From NCBI RefSeq assembly GCF_004402485.1, contig NZ_SOFG01000011.1, forward strand, positions 310,001 to 374,000: a DNA stretch of 64,000 nt. The letters are read 5' to 3'. Each line of letters begins with the position of its first letter. The first letter of the stretch is position 1. The position numbers were made by a program, and so were the translations under genes. This document shows, one piece after another, positions 52,674 to 60,939 of this stretch. The notes below the pieces were generated by a model, which ran no database searches, was not told the DNA's origin, and was given only the letters and a program-made list of their open reading frames with translations. Origin of the DNA: Cryobacterium algoricola (lineage in GTDB: Bacteria > Actinomycetota > Actinomycetes > Actinomycetales > Microbacteriaceae).

Positions 52674-53600
52674 TCAGAGGGCGCTGATCCGCCAGCTCGC
52701 CTCGTGGGTGTCCCCCGGCGCGAGGCGGATCAGGTCGATGCCGGAATTGAACGCATCCGGCGGGCAGGTCATGGGCTCGACCGCGAGGCCGATCCGGGTG
52801 ATCCCCGGGAGAGGCAGGTCCGCGGTGTGCACCTGCAGCCACGGGCACTCCGGCCCGAAGCTCATGGCCACGCCGTGACCGCCGGCCTCCCGTAGTTCGA
52901 GGGTCGCGAGCCCGCTCGAGTCCCGGAGGATGCCCGTGAACGCGTGGTCGATCTCCGTCGTGCCCAGCACCCGGGGATCCCGAAAGTCGAAGGCCAGGTC
53001 GCCGCCCGCGACGTCCACGACTCCGACGGGCAGCAGCCGGTCCGGTGTGACCTCGAGGAACAAGTCGGCCGGGATGGTGAGAGTCCAGCTGTCGAGCGGC
53101 GAATCCCCCGCCCGCAGGTACGGATGCGGGCAGACGCCGTACGGCGCCGTTCCCGTTCCCGAGTTGCGCACTTCGATCGTCGTCGTCAGCCCGTCCGCGG
53201 CGAGCGCGTACCGGGCGGTGAGGTCGAGCTGGAACGGATAGCCGGGACCGGCCGGCAGCCGCAGGCCGAGCACCACCGAGTCGGGCGCCTGCGCGAGCAG
53301 TCGCCAGTCCCGGTCGAAGACGAGCCCGTGCAGCGCGCAGTCCCGCGTCGGTTCGTTGATCGGCAGCTGCTCGAGCACCCCGTCCGCCGGGTAGCGGCCG
53401 TCGGCGATCCGGTTCGGCCAGGGCGCGGCGAGCGCGCCACGGAAGTTGACCATCGCCTCGTCCTCGCCGAAACCCACGACGAGGTCGCGGCCCTCGAACT
53501 GCAACAGCCGCAGGCACGCCCCCACCTCGGTGACGACGGCCCGGTAGCCGTGCCCCGTGATCTCGTACTGCGCCCCGCTCGGCGTTCCCGGCTTCGTCAT
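52674..53600 (-). CDS. Aldose 1-epimerase-family protein
   Basis: 308 residues from the ATG at 53600. Galactose-mutarotase-like beta-sandwich with the conserved His in HGLVFDRDW, the catalytic His region CPHPYLRAGD near residue 158, and the catalytic Glu in GLAVEPMTCPPDAFN near residue 273. It interconverts alpha and beta anomers of a sugar, probably xylose or glucose released by the island's hydrolases. Its ATG overlaps the LacI stop by four bases. The frame stays open through the LacI gene, but that part is a shadow of the other frame and is not a fusion. Confidence 0.9.
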   Translation of the reverse strand: MTKPGTPSGAQYEITGHGYRAVVTEVGACLRLLQFEGRDLVVGFGEDEAMVNFRGALAAPWPNRIADGRYPADGVLEQLPINEPTRDCALHGLVFDRDWRLLAQAPDSVVLGLRLPAGPGYPFQLDLTARYALAADGLTTTIEVRNSGTGTAPYGVCPHPYLRAGDSPLDSWTLTIPADLFLEVTPDRLLPVGVVDVAGGDLAFDFRDPRVLGTTEIDHAFTGILRDSSGLATLELREAGGHGVAMSFGPECPWLQVHTADLPLPGITRIGLAVEPMTCPPDAFNSGIDLIRLAPGDTHEASWRISAL

Positions 53601-54709
53601 GACAGGGCCGTCACTCCGGCTCGCGCCGGTGCGCTCGCACCGGTCTCCCCGACGGTTCCGGCGGCAGCGGATGCCCGCATCCGCTCCCCCGCTCCGCCGT
53701 GCGTCGCCGTCGATTCGCGTTCGATCACGCGGAAGTCCGCGAGGATCTCCCGCGGAGGTGACGCGGGGTCTGTGGCATTGATCCGCTCGAGCAGGATGCG
53801 CACGGCGGTCTCGGCGATCTCCTCGCGACCGGGGTCGATCGTCGAGAGCGTCGGGAGGCTGTACTGCGCTTCGTCGAGGTCGTCGAAGCCGATCGTCGCG
53901 ACATCCTCCGGGATGTGCAGGCCGGCCTCCTGGAGCACCCGCATGGCGCCGAGGGTGAGGGTGTCGTTGAGCCCGAACACGGCGTCGAACTGAACGCCGG
54001 AGGCGAGCAGCTCCCGCATCGCGGTCGCGCCGTTCGACCGGTGCCACAGGGTCGTGAAGCCGAGCAGGGCGGGGTCGAAGGGGATGCCGGCGGCGTCGAG
54101 GGCCTCCCGGTAGCCGCGCAGGCGCAGGCCGGCCGAGCCGATCACCTCGCCATCGTGGGCGCCGACCACGGCGATCCGGCGGCGGCCCTGCCGGATCAGG
54201 TGTTCGGTGGCGGCACGGGCCGCGTCGACGTTCCGCATCGTGACATGGTCGGTCGGGCCGCCGAAGACCCGCTCGCCGAGCAGCACGAGCGGGTAGCCGA
54301 CCTTCAGGAAGTCCGCGTCGTCGTTGCCCAGGCCGAGGGGGCTGAAGATCAGGCCGTCGGTGAGTTGCCGCCGCGGGCTCGAGAGCAGGCCGATCTCCCG
54401 GTCCCGGTCTCCGCCGGTCTGTTCGATCAGCACGGTGACGCCGTGGCGCTCCGCCGACCGGATCACGGCATCCGCAAGCTCGGCGAAGTAGCTCAGCGAC
54501 AGCTCCGGGAGGGCGAGGCCGATCATGCCGGTCCGGCCGGACCGCAGGCTGCGCGCCGAGAGATTGGGGTGGTAGTCGAGCTCGGCGATGGCCTCGAGCA
54601 CCCGCTGCTTGGTGGCCGGGCGGATGTGGGGGTGATCGTTGATGACGTTGGAGACGGTCTTGATCGACACTCCGGCGATTTGCGCCACATCGTGCAGTGT
54701 TGCCACCAT
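53597..54709 (-). CDS. LacI-family regulator coupled to the aldose epimerase
   Basis: 370 residues. The helix-turn-helix (TLHDVAQIAGVSIKTVSNVINDHPHIRPATKQRV) is at the N-terminus, the effector domain spans about 60-335, and an Ala/Gly-rich tail of about 35 residues follows. ATG start with AAGGG upstream. It is translationally coupled to the epimerase gene. A 12-base palindrome TACAACGTTGTA lies 55 bases upstream and is probably its autoregulatory operator. The sugar ligand is unknown. Confidence 0.92.
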   Translation of the reverse strand: MVATLHDVAQIAGVSIKTVSNVINDHPHIRPATKQRVLEAIAELDYHPNLSARSLRSGRTGMIGLALPELSLSYFAELADAVIRSAERHGVTVLIEQTGGDRDREIGLLSSPRRQLTDGLIFSPLGLGNDDADFLKVGYPLVLLGERVFGGPTDHVTMRNVDAARAATEHLIRQGRRRIAVVGAHDGEVIGSAGLRLRGYREALDAAGIPFDPALLGFTTLWHRSNGATAMRELLASGVQFDAVFGLNDTLTLGAMRVLQEAGLHIPEDVATIGFDDLDEAQYSLPTLSTIDPGREEIAETAVRILLERINATDPASPPREILADFRVIERESTATHGGAGERMRASAAAGTVGETGASAPARAGVTALS

Positions 54710-54763
54710 GGAGGCCCTTCCGTTTCGGGCGACGCTCGCGACAGCGTTCGTCTCCTCGCATAG

Positions 54764-54775
54764 TACAACGTTGTA
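54764..54775. promoter_or_regulatory. LacI-type operator upstream of the LacI-epimerase operon
   Basis: Perfect 12-base palindrome TACAACGTTGTA with central CG, in the 314-base gap between two divergent LacI-type genes. The remaining gap sequence (54776-55023) shows no other feature. Confidence 0.75.
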
Positions 54776-55023
54776 TGGCAGGCGGTGGGAGGGATCCGGC
54801 CCGATCGCGTCGGTCGGTGACGCTCGGGGTCAGGCCGCTCGACCCATCGATGCCCGTCTCCCCCCGGACGCCCCGCAGCCAGGGGTGATTTCCCGGTTCC
54901 GCAGGAGAGTCTCAGGCCCGCACGCGCCATCCCCGTGCCCGGCGTGCCACAATGACAAACACCTGCCGAACCGCGCCCCGAACCGCGACCCGGCCCGCCA
55001 GTCCCCAGGAAGGGGATGGACCG

Positions 55024-55659
55024 ATGAGTCCGTCATCCCGGCTACCCACCCTGCTCGACGTGGCCACCGCGGCCGGCGTGTCCCTCGCCACAGCGTCGCG
55101 TGCCCTGAACGGCAGCTCCCGGACCGTCAACGGCGACTATCGCGACCGGGTCTTCGCCGCCGCCGCCCAACTCGGCTACACGCCCAACCTCTCAGCGCAG
55201 GCCGTGGCCACGGGAAGCACCCGCACGGTCGCCCTCGTCGTGACCGACATCGCGGACCCGCCGGATGCGTTCCTCGCGTCAGGCGTGATCGACGCGGCAG
55301 CGGATGCCGGACTCACCGTAACCGTCACCGTCACGGCCGGCGACCCCGACCGTGAACTCGCACTCGTGCGGTCCCTGCGCGGGCAACGCCCCCGGATCCT
55401 GATCCTCGCCGGACCGCCGTCTCCCGGCGATGCGGACGGCACTCCGCTCACGGAGGAGCTGAGCTCCTTCGAAGCCGGCGGCGGCCGGGTGATCGTGCTC
55501 GGCGAGCGTTCCCTCGCGTTCGCGACGGTGCCCCGCGGCGCACTCGGCGCCGAGGCGGGACCGGAGCGGTTCGCCGCCGTCGGTCGCGCGGCCGTCGCAC
55601 AGGCCCTCGTCGCACCGACCCCCGGGCCCGGTACGCCGTCCGGGACCGTCGCGAGCTGA
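55024..55659 (+). CDS. Short LacI-like protein, truncated effector domain
   Basis: 211 residues from the ATG at 55024. It has an intact LacI helix-turn-helix and hinge (TLLDVATAAGVSLATASRALNGSSRTV, YTPNLSAQAVATGSTRTVALV) but only the first lobe of the sugar-binding domain; normal members have about 340 residues. The segment after residue 150 turns Ala/Pro-rich and the protein stops 33 bases before the next gene. No continuation is visible in other frames, so this is not a simple frameshift. It may be a degraded gene or a ligand-independent short regulator. Divergent from the LacI-epimerase operon. Confidence 0.75.
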   Translation: MSPSSRLPTLLDVATAAGVSLATASRALNGSSRTVNGDYRDRVFAAAAQLGYTPNLSAQAVATGSTRTVALVVTDIADPPDAFLASGVIDAAADAGLTVTVTVTAGDPDRELALVRSLRGQRPRILILAGPPSPGDADGTPLTEELSSFEAGGGRVIVLGERSLAFATVPRGALGAEAGPERFAAVGRAAVAQALVAPTPGPGTPSGTVAS

Positions 55660-55692
55660 CTCCGGCCGGTCCCCGGCCAGTACAGTGGGGCC

Positions 55693-57078
55693 GTGAACGA
55701 CTACACGGCACCCGACTTCGCACGCACGCCCATCGACGAGGAATCGGCGGCCCGGCTCGCGACCGACGGTCTCGACCTGCGCCTGATCGGGGCCGACGAC
55801 ACCGGTGCCCGGCGACACTGGCACCGCGCGACCGCGCGCGGCTTCCACGAGACCGCACCAGACGCCGGCGAACTCGACCGCCGTCTGGCGAACACGGCGG
55901 GCGATCGGGTGACGGCCGTGCTCGACGCGACCGCAGCCGATCCGCTCACCCCGGTCGCGACGGTCCGGTCCTGGCCGATGGGACTGAGCGTCCCCGGCGG
56001 CAACACCGTTCCGGCCTGGGCGATCAGCTCGGTCACCGTCTCGCCGACGCACCGTCGCCGCGGCCTCGCCCGCGCCCTGCTCACCGCAGAGCTCCGCACC
56101 GCGCACCGGCTCGGGCTGCCGCTCGCCATGCTCACCGTGTCGGAGGCCACCATCTACGCGCGGTACGGCTTCGGGCCCGCCGCGTACCAGGCGAGCATCG
56201 CCATCACGACCGGGGACGCCCGGCCGGCTCCGGCGGCCCCGGAAGGCACGGGGCGGCTGCACTTCGTGACGCCCGAGTCGCTGCGTCACGACGCCCCGGC
56301 GATCTTCGAGGCCGCCAGGAAGCGCGGCGCCGGCGACGTCGACCGCCGCGACAGTCTCTGGGACCAGATCCTGGGGCTCACGACCCCGGCGACCGTCGAG
56401 CCCACGACATCGGTCGCACCGGTCCCGCCGACCATGGGCGCTCCGACGCGGCAGACGGTGCGCTTCGACGACCCGACCGGCCGGCCGCAGGGCTTCGCGG
56501 TGTACAGCGTCGCTCTCGAGGGCGAGGCCTATCCCGGTCGGCTCGACCTCGTCGACCTCGTCGCGGCGACCGACGCGGCATACACCGCCCTGTGGCGCTT
56601 CCTGCTCGACCTCGACCTCATCGGCGAGGTCTCCGCCCCGCTCCGGAACATCGCGGAGCCGCTCGCCTGGCAGCTCGAGAATCCCCGCGCCGTGCGCGCG
56701 TCCGACGAACGCGACCACCTCTGGCTGCGCCTCCTCGACGTTCCCGCCGCACTCGAGCGCCGTCGGTACGCCGCACCGGGTGTCTTCCGCCTCGATGTCT
56801 CCGACGACCTCGGCATCGCCGGGGGCGAGTTCCTGCTCACGGTCGGCTCAGACGGCGCCGGGTCGGCGCATCCGCTCGCCGCGGGCGAGGCCGCCCCGGT
56901 GGCAGCCGCCCACCTCACCCTGTCGGTCGCCGACCTCGCCGCCCTCTACCTGGGCGGACCGAGCGCCGTCGTGCTGAGCCGCGCCGGGCGAGTCACCGAG
57001 CAGACGACGGATGCGGCTGCTCGCCTCGACGCCGCATTCCGCACCGGGCCGCCGCCGTACCTCAGTACCTGGTTCTAA
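55693..57078 (+). CDS. Eis-like GNAT acetyltransferase
   Basis: 461 residues. The N-terminal GNAT domain has acetyl-CoA loop V-S-P-T-H-R-R-R-G-L-A-R-A-L-L around residue 115-130. A second GNAT-like domain and a C-terminal sterol-carrier-like domain follow, ending in the short tail YLSTWF whose terminal carboxylate serves in catalysis in Eis enzymes. Eis proteins acetylate aminoglycosides or lysine side chains; the natural substrate here is unknown. GTG start; it follows the short LacI-like gene by 33 bases. Confidence 0.88.
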   Translation: MNDYTAPDFARTPIDEESAARLATDGLDLRLIGADDTGARRHWHRATARGFHETAPDAGELDRRLANTAGDRVTAVLDATAADPLTPVATVRSWPMGLSVPGGNTVPAWAISSVTVSPTHRRRGLARALLTAELRTAHRLGLPLAMLTVSEATIYARYGFGPAAYQASIAITTGDARPAPAAPEGTGRLHFVTPESLRHDAPAIFEAARKRGAGDVDRRDSLWDQILGLTTPATVEPTTSVAPVPPTMGAPTRQTVRFDDPTGRPQGFAVYSVALEGEAYPGRLDLVDLVAATDAAYTALWRFLLDLDLIGEVSAPLRNIAEPLAWQLENPRAVRASDERDHLWLRLLDVPAALERRRYAAPGVFRLDVSDDLGIAGGEFLLTVGSDGAGSAHPLAAGEAAPVAAAHLTLSVADLAALYLGGPSAVVLSRAGRVTEQTTDAAARLDAAFRTGPPPYLSTWF

Positions 57079-57181
57079 CGTTCCTCACAGCTGGCTCCCA
57101 GCCCGATGGCACGGGGCGTGGAGGTGGAGGATCTAACCTAGATTCGATAAGTCACTCGCGACGAAACGGTGTACAGGGTCT

Positions 57182-58069
57182 ATGAACAGCAACCTCCCCG
57201 GCAAAGGCACGCCCCCGAAGAAGGACCGCCGCGACGCGGCACGGGAGAGCGCCCGCCTGATGCGTGAAGCCCAGCAGAAGAAGGACAAGCGAAACAAGCT
57301 GTTCCTGCGGGGCGGCATCGGCGCCGGACTCGTTGCGATCGCCGTAGTCGTCGCCCTCGTGATCGTGAACAGCAACGGCCCCGCCGCGGCCGGCCCGCTG
57401 AACATGGCGAGCGACGGCGTGCTGCTCACCGGCGACGGCACCACGCTCACCGCCGTCCCGACGGTCGCCCTCGCCGCGGACGCCGCACCGATCGCGACCG
57501 ACCAGACGAAGCTCACGAGCACCGCGAACATCGTCGTCTACGCCGACTACCTGTGCCCGTATTGCGGCCAGTTCGAGGCCACCAACGGCACCGCGATCAA
57601 CTCGTGGGTCACCGCGGGCAACGCGACGCTCGAGTTCCACCCGATCTCGATCCTCGACGCCAACTCCGCGGGGACGAAGTACTCGACCAGGGCCGCCAAC
57701 GCCGCCGTGTGCGTGGCCAACTCCCAGCCGGCCGCATTCCCGGCCGTCAACGCCGCCCTGTTCGCCAAACAGCCGGCTGAGAGCACCGCGGGCCTGACGG
57801 ACCAGGAACTCGCGAGTCTGGTCACGACGGCGGGAGCCACGGATGCCGGCATCGCGAAGTGCATCACGGACGGCACCTTCAAGTCCTGGGTCGGCAACGC
57901 GACCAAGCGCGCCCTCGCCGGCCCGCTCCCCAACTCGACGACACTCACCAAGGTCGCCGGAACCCCGACCGTGCTCGTGAACGGTGTCGCGTACACCGGC
58001 TCCCTGACCGACGCGACGGTCTTCTCCACCTTCGTTCAGGACCAGGTCACCGCAGCCGCCAAGAAGTAG
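57182..58069 (+). CDS. Membrane-anchored DsbA-like thiol oxidoreductase
   Basis: 295 residues. A charged, Lys/Arg-rich cytoplasmic tail of about 38 residues precedes one membrane helix (about 40-61), then an extracytoplasmic thioredoxin/DsbA-like domain with the active site Cys125-Pro-Tyr-Cys128 in VVYADYLCPYCGQFE. A cis-proline-type turn (AGTPTVLVNG) appears near residue 262. Actinobacterial homologues are exported disulfide oxidoreductases. A CHY zinc-finger gene follows ten bases later. Confidence 0.93.
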   Translation: MNSNLPGKGTPPKKDRRDAARESARLMREAQQKKDKRNKLFLRGGIGAGLVAIAVVVALVIVNSNGPAAAGPLNMASDGVLLTGDGTTLTAVPTVALAADAAPIATDQTKLTSTANIVVYADYLCPYCGQFEATNGTAINSWVTAGNATLEFHPISILDANSAGTKYSTRAANAAVCVANSQPAAFPAVNAALFAKQPAESTAGLTDQELASLVTTAGATDAGIAKCITDGTFKSWVGNATKRALAGPLPNSTTLTKVAGTPTVLVNGVAYTGSLTDATVFSTFVQDQVTAAAKK

Positions 58070-58079
58070 TCGGCAGCTC

Positions 58080-58460
58080 GTGCAGCGGCAGCCGGGTCGG
58101 GAACGGTCAGGCGGGACGGACCTCGAGGGCCTCGAGGTCTTCACAGTCTTCGGCGAGACCGTCGACGACGAGACGCGGTGCGTGCACTACAAGACGTCAG
58201 CGGATGTCGTCGCGATCCGGTTCTACTGCTGCGACCGGTTCTACCCCTGCCACCTCTGCCACGCCGCCGCGGCCGACCATGCCGCGCGGCAGTGGCCGGT
58301 CGCGCGGTGGACAGAGCAGGCGATCCTCTGCGGGGTCTGCCGGCGCACCCTCAGCATCACCGACTACCGCTCGGCGACGCAGTGCCCGCACTGCACGGCG
58401 CCCTTCAACGACGGCTGCCGGGCGCACGCCCACCTGCACTTCGAGTCTCCCCGCCCCTGA
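58080..58460 (+). CDS. CHY zinc-finger protein
   Basis: 126 residues. The CHY pattern is complete: Cys34-x-His36-Tyr, Cys50-Cys51, Cys57-His58-x-x-Cys60-His61, His67, Cys84-x-x-Cys87, Cys102-x-x-Cys105, Cys113 and His116, enough to bind about three zinc ions. In eukaryotes the domain occurs with RING E3 ligases; the function of stand-alone bacterial forms is unknown. The GTG start lies ten bases after the DsbA-like stop, suggesting co-transcription; a redox or metal-related role is speculative. Confidence 0.85.
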   Translation: MQRQPGRERSGGTDLEGLEVFTVFGETVDDETRCVHYKTSADVVAIRFYCCDRFYPCHLCHAAAADHAARQWPVARWTEQAILCGVCRRTLSITDYRSATQCPHCTAPFNDGCRAHAHLHFESPRP

Positions 58461-58496
58461 CCCGGTTCTCCAACTGAGGTGTCAGCGCGTTGCGGG

Positions 58497-60761
58497 TCAG
58501 CGGGTGAGGCCGACGGGCAGCAGGGACCCCAGGTCGGCGACCAGGTAGAGGCGCTGCGTCGCGCGGGTCATGGCGACGTACAGCGCTCCGGCTCCGCGCT
58601 CCGAGGCGGCCACGATACCGGCGGGATCCACGACGATCACGGCGTCGAACTCGAGGCCCTTCGCGTCGCGGGGCCCGAGCAGAGCGATCTCCCGGGTCAG
58701 ACCGAGGGCACCGAGTCCGACCCGGTCCCCGAACTCCGCCCCGAGCTCCGCCCCGACAACCTCGAGCGCCGTGTCTGCCGCGATCACGGCGAGCGTGCCG
58801 CCGGCGTGAAGCGCGCGTTCGCGGTGCACCGCTGTCGCGACATCCGCTTCGACGGCTATCGGCCATTCACTCGCACGCACGGCACGCGATGGCGTCACCG
58901 GCAGGCCGTGCGCGATCGCCATCTCCTCGGCTGCCGTCGCGATCTGGCGCGGGGTGCGGTAGTTCACAGTGAGTTCCTCGAGGCGCCAGCGCCCGGCCTC
59001 GAGGGAGGCATCGAGGATGGGGGCGAGGGCCTCCTTCCAGCTGCCGGAGGCCGAAGCGGATGCAGCCTGCGCGATGTCGCCGACGACCGTGAACGACCGG
59101 CGCGGCCCGCGCCGCAGCAAGAGCCGCCACTGCATCGGCGAGAGCTCCTGCGCCTCGTCGACGACGACGTGGCCGTACGTCCAGGTGCGGTCGACGGCCG
59201 CGCGCTCGGCGGTCGTGGCCCGGTCGCCGAGCTCGGCAAAGTTGTCCGCGAGGGCGCGCGCGTTCACGAGACCCTTGACGTCCATGTTCGCGATCGCGAG
59301 TTCGGCGTTCTCGATGTCGCGTTTGCGCTGTTCCTTCTGCTCGCGCTTGAGCGCGACGTCGACGACGTTGTACTCGCCGAGGTGCTCCGCGGCCTCGTCG
59401 AGCAGCGGGATGTCGGCGATCGTGAACTCCGCGTCCCTCGCCCGGTGCAGCAGCGCGCGCTGTTCGGCGGTCCAGCCGGGGGTGAGTTCGGCGAGCCATT
59501 GCGGGCGCGCATACAGGTCCTGCACGAGCTTCTCGGGGGTGAGCGGCAACCAGGCGGTGTTGAGAGCCACGCGCACGTCCTGGGCGAGGCGCAGGTCTTC
59601 GCGCAGCATCGGCAGGTCGCTCTCGTCCATCGAGGCGCCGCCCTGCTGCAACTGCCGCAGCCAATCCCGCGCGAGCGCGCCGATCGCGGTCTTCACGAAG
59701 GTGACCCTCGCAAGGTTGTGCGGCTTGCCGCCCTCGCGGGCCTTGGCGATCGCGTTCGCGACGAGCTGCGGGGTCAGGGTCAGCTTGTCGCCGTTGACCT
59801 CGAGCTGCCGGCTGCCCACCGGGATGCGCTGCCGGGAGCGCACGGCATGGGCGATGAGCGCGGCCATGAAGGCCTGGCCCTTGAGCGCCGCGACCGCCGG
59901 GGCGTCTTCACGGGTCGCCTCGACGCCCGGGTAGAGCTGCCCGACGCTCGCGAGCACGACTCCGGTCTCGCCGAGGGACGGCAGGACGGCCTCGATGTAC
60001 TGCAGGAAGGAGCGGGACGGCCCCACGATGAGCACACCGTTGTGCTTCAGGCGATCGCGATGCGTGTAGAGCAGGTAGGCCGCTCGGTGCAGCGCCACGG
60101 CGGTCTTGCCTGTCCCCGGCCCACCCTGGACGACGAGTACTCCGGCAAGGTCAGAGCGGATGATCCGGTCCTGTTCCGCCTGGATGGTCGCGACGATGTC
60201 GGGCATGTGCCCGGTGCGCTGGGCGGTCAGCGCGGCGAGCAGCGCACCCTCACCCTGATGTTCGGAGGGGTCTCCGCCGAGGAGTTCGGCGTCGAGGATC
60301 TCGTCCTCGATCCGGACGATGGTCCGCCCCTTGGACTGCAGGTGACGCCGGGACCTCGCTCCGAGCGGGGTCGCGGCCGTCGCCTGGTAGAACGCGCTCG
60401 CCTGCGGCACCCGCCAATCGAGGAGCATCGGCTGCAGGTCTTCGTCGCGCAATCCGACCCTGCCGATGTAGCGGAAGACGGAGTCGCCGCTCGCGTCGTC
60501 CGCGGCCAGTTCGAGCCGGCCGAACGCCAGCCGGTCGTCGATCTCCCGCAACTGCACGATCCGGTCCTCGTAGAGGCGCGCAAAGGTGTCCCGCTCGGAG
60601 CGTGTCTGGTGATTCCCGCCGACGTCGAGCAGCCGCACCGCCGTCAGCTGGTCCTCGGCCTCCCGTTGCAGCGCGTCGAGACGCGCGTACAGCGTTGCCA
60701 CGTAGTTCTGTTCCCGTTCAAGCTCCAGGTCCACCACCGAAACACCCCTCAAATCCGACAT
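58497..60761 (-). CDS. helR: HelD/HelR-like RNA polymerase-associated UvrD-type ATPase
   Basis: 754 residues. A long N-terminal helical region (ELEREQNYVATLYARLDAL...) precedes the 1A domain with Walker A GGPGTGKTAVALHRAAYLL near residue 212; Walker B VVVDEAQELSPMQWRLLL and motif VI YVAMTRATQRLYL are present. HelD-family proteins recycle stalled RNA polymerase, and actinobacterial HelR forms help rifampicin tolerance. I did not find a rifampicin-associated element in the sequence upstream. An alternative GTG start at 60737 has GAGGGG seven bases upstream and may be the true one. Confidence 0.88.
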   Translation of the reverse strand: MSDLRGVSVVDLELEREQNYVATLYARLDALQREAEDQLTAVRLLDVGGNHQTRSERDTFARLYEDRIVQLREIDDRLAFGRLELAADDASGDSVFRYIGRVGLRDEDLQPMLLDWRVPQASAFYQATAATPLGARSRRHLQSKGRTIVRIEDEILDAELLGGDPSEHQGEGALLAALTAQRTGHMPDIVATIQAEQDRIIRSDLAGVLVVQGGPGTGKTAVALHRAAYLLYTHRDRLKHNGVLIVGPSRSFLQYIEAVLPSLGETGVVLASVGQLYPGVEATREDAPAVAALKGQAFMAALIAHAVRSRQRIPVGSRQLEVNGDKLTLTPQLVANAIAKAREGGKPHNLARVTFVKTAIGALARDWLRQLQQGGASMDESDLPMLREDLRLAQDVRVALNTAWLPLTPEKLVQDLYARPQWLAELTPGWTAEQRALLHRARDAEFTIADIPLLDEAAEHLGEYNVVDVALKREQKEQRKRDIENAELAIANMDVKGLVNARALADNFAELGDRATTAERAAVDRTWTYGHVVVDEAQELSPMQWRLLLRRGPRRSFTVVGDIAQAASASASGSWKEALAPILDASLEAGRWRLEELTVNYRTPRQIATAAEEMAIAHGLPVTPSRAVRASEWPIAVEADVATAVHRERALHAGGTLAVIAADTALEVVGAELGAEFGDRVGLGALGLTREIALLGPRDAKGLEFDAVIVVDPAGIVAASERGAGALYVAMTRATQRLYLVADLGSLLPVGLTR

Positions 60762-60788
60762 TCGAGTTTACCCGACGCGGCTGGATGC

Positions 60789-60840
60789 TCCTTTCCGGTC
60801 GAGAGTGACCGGTCCGCCGGTCACTCTCGACCGGAAAGGA
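60789..60840. terminator. Perfect 24-bp stem between helR and the ABC operon
   Basis: Arms 60789-60812 and 60817-60840 pair perfectly over 24 bases with a TCCG loop. It lies between the ABC ATPase stop and the helR start, both on the minus strand. No T-tract. Confidence 0.8.
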
Positions 60841-60865
60841 TCGGCCTGCACCGGGGAACGACGAA

Positions 60866-60910
60866 GCCCCGGGCGGCGCCAGCGGATGTCCGCTGTGCGC
60901 TGCCCGGGGC
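60866..60910 (-). terminator. Second hairpin after the ribose-type ABC operon
   Basis: GCCCCGGGC (60866-60874) pairs with GCCCGGGGC (60902-60910); an inner stem AGCGGA/TCCGCT sits in the loop. It starts 30 bases after the ABC ATPase stop and precedes the 24-bp stem, making a tandem terminator. Confidence 0.65.
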
Positions 60911-60939
60911 CGATCGGCGTTCCGCGGCGTCCGGTCGGG

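Noticed and set aside
53601..54761. Possible fusion of a regulator to the aldose epimerase in one 695-residue frame
   Set aside because: The upstream part of this frame is an Arg-rich shadow; the LacI gene is read in another frame and overlaps the epimerase start by four bases.
55024..55692. Frameshift explaining the short LacI-like protein
   Set aside because: The Eis-like gene begins 33 bases later, so there is no room for the missing half of the effector domain in any frame.
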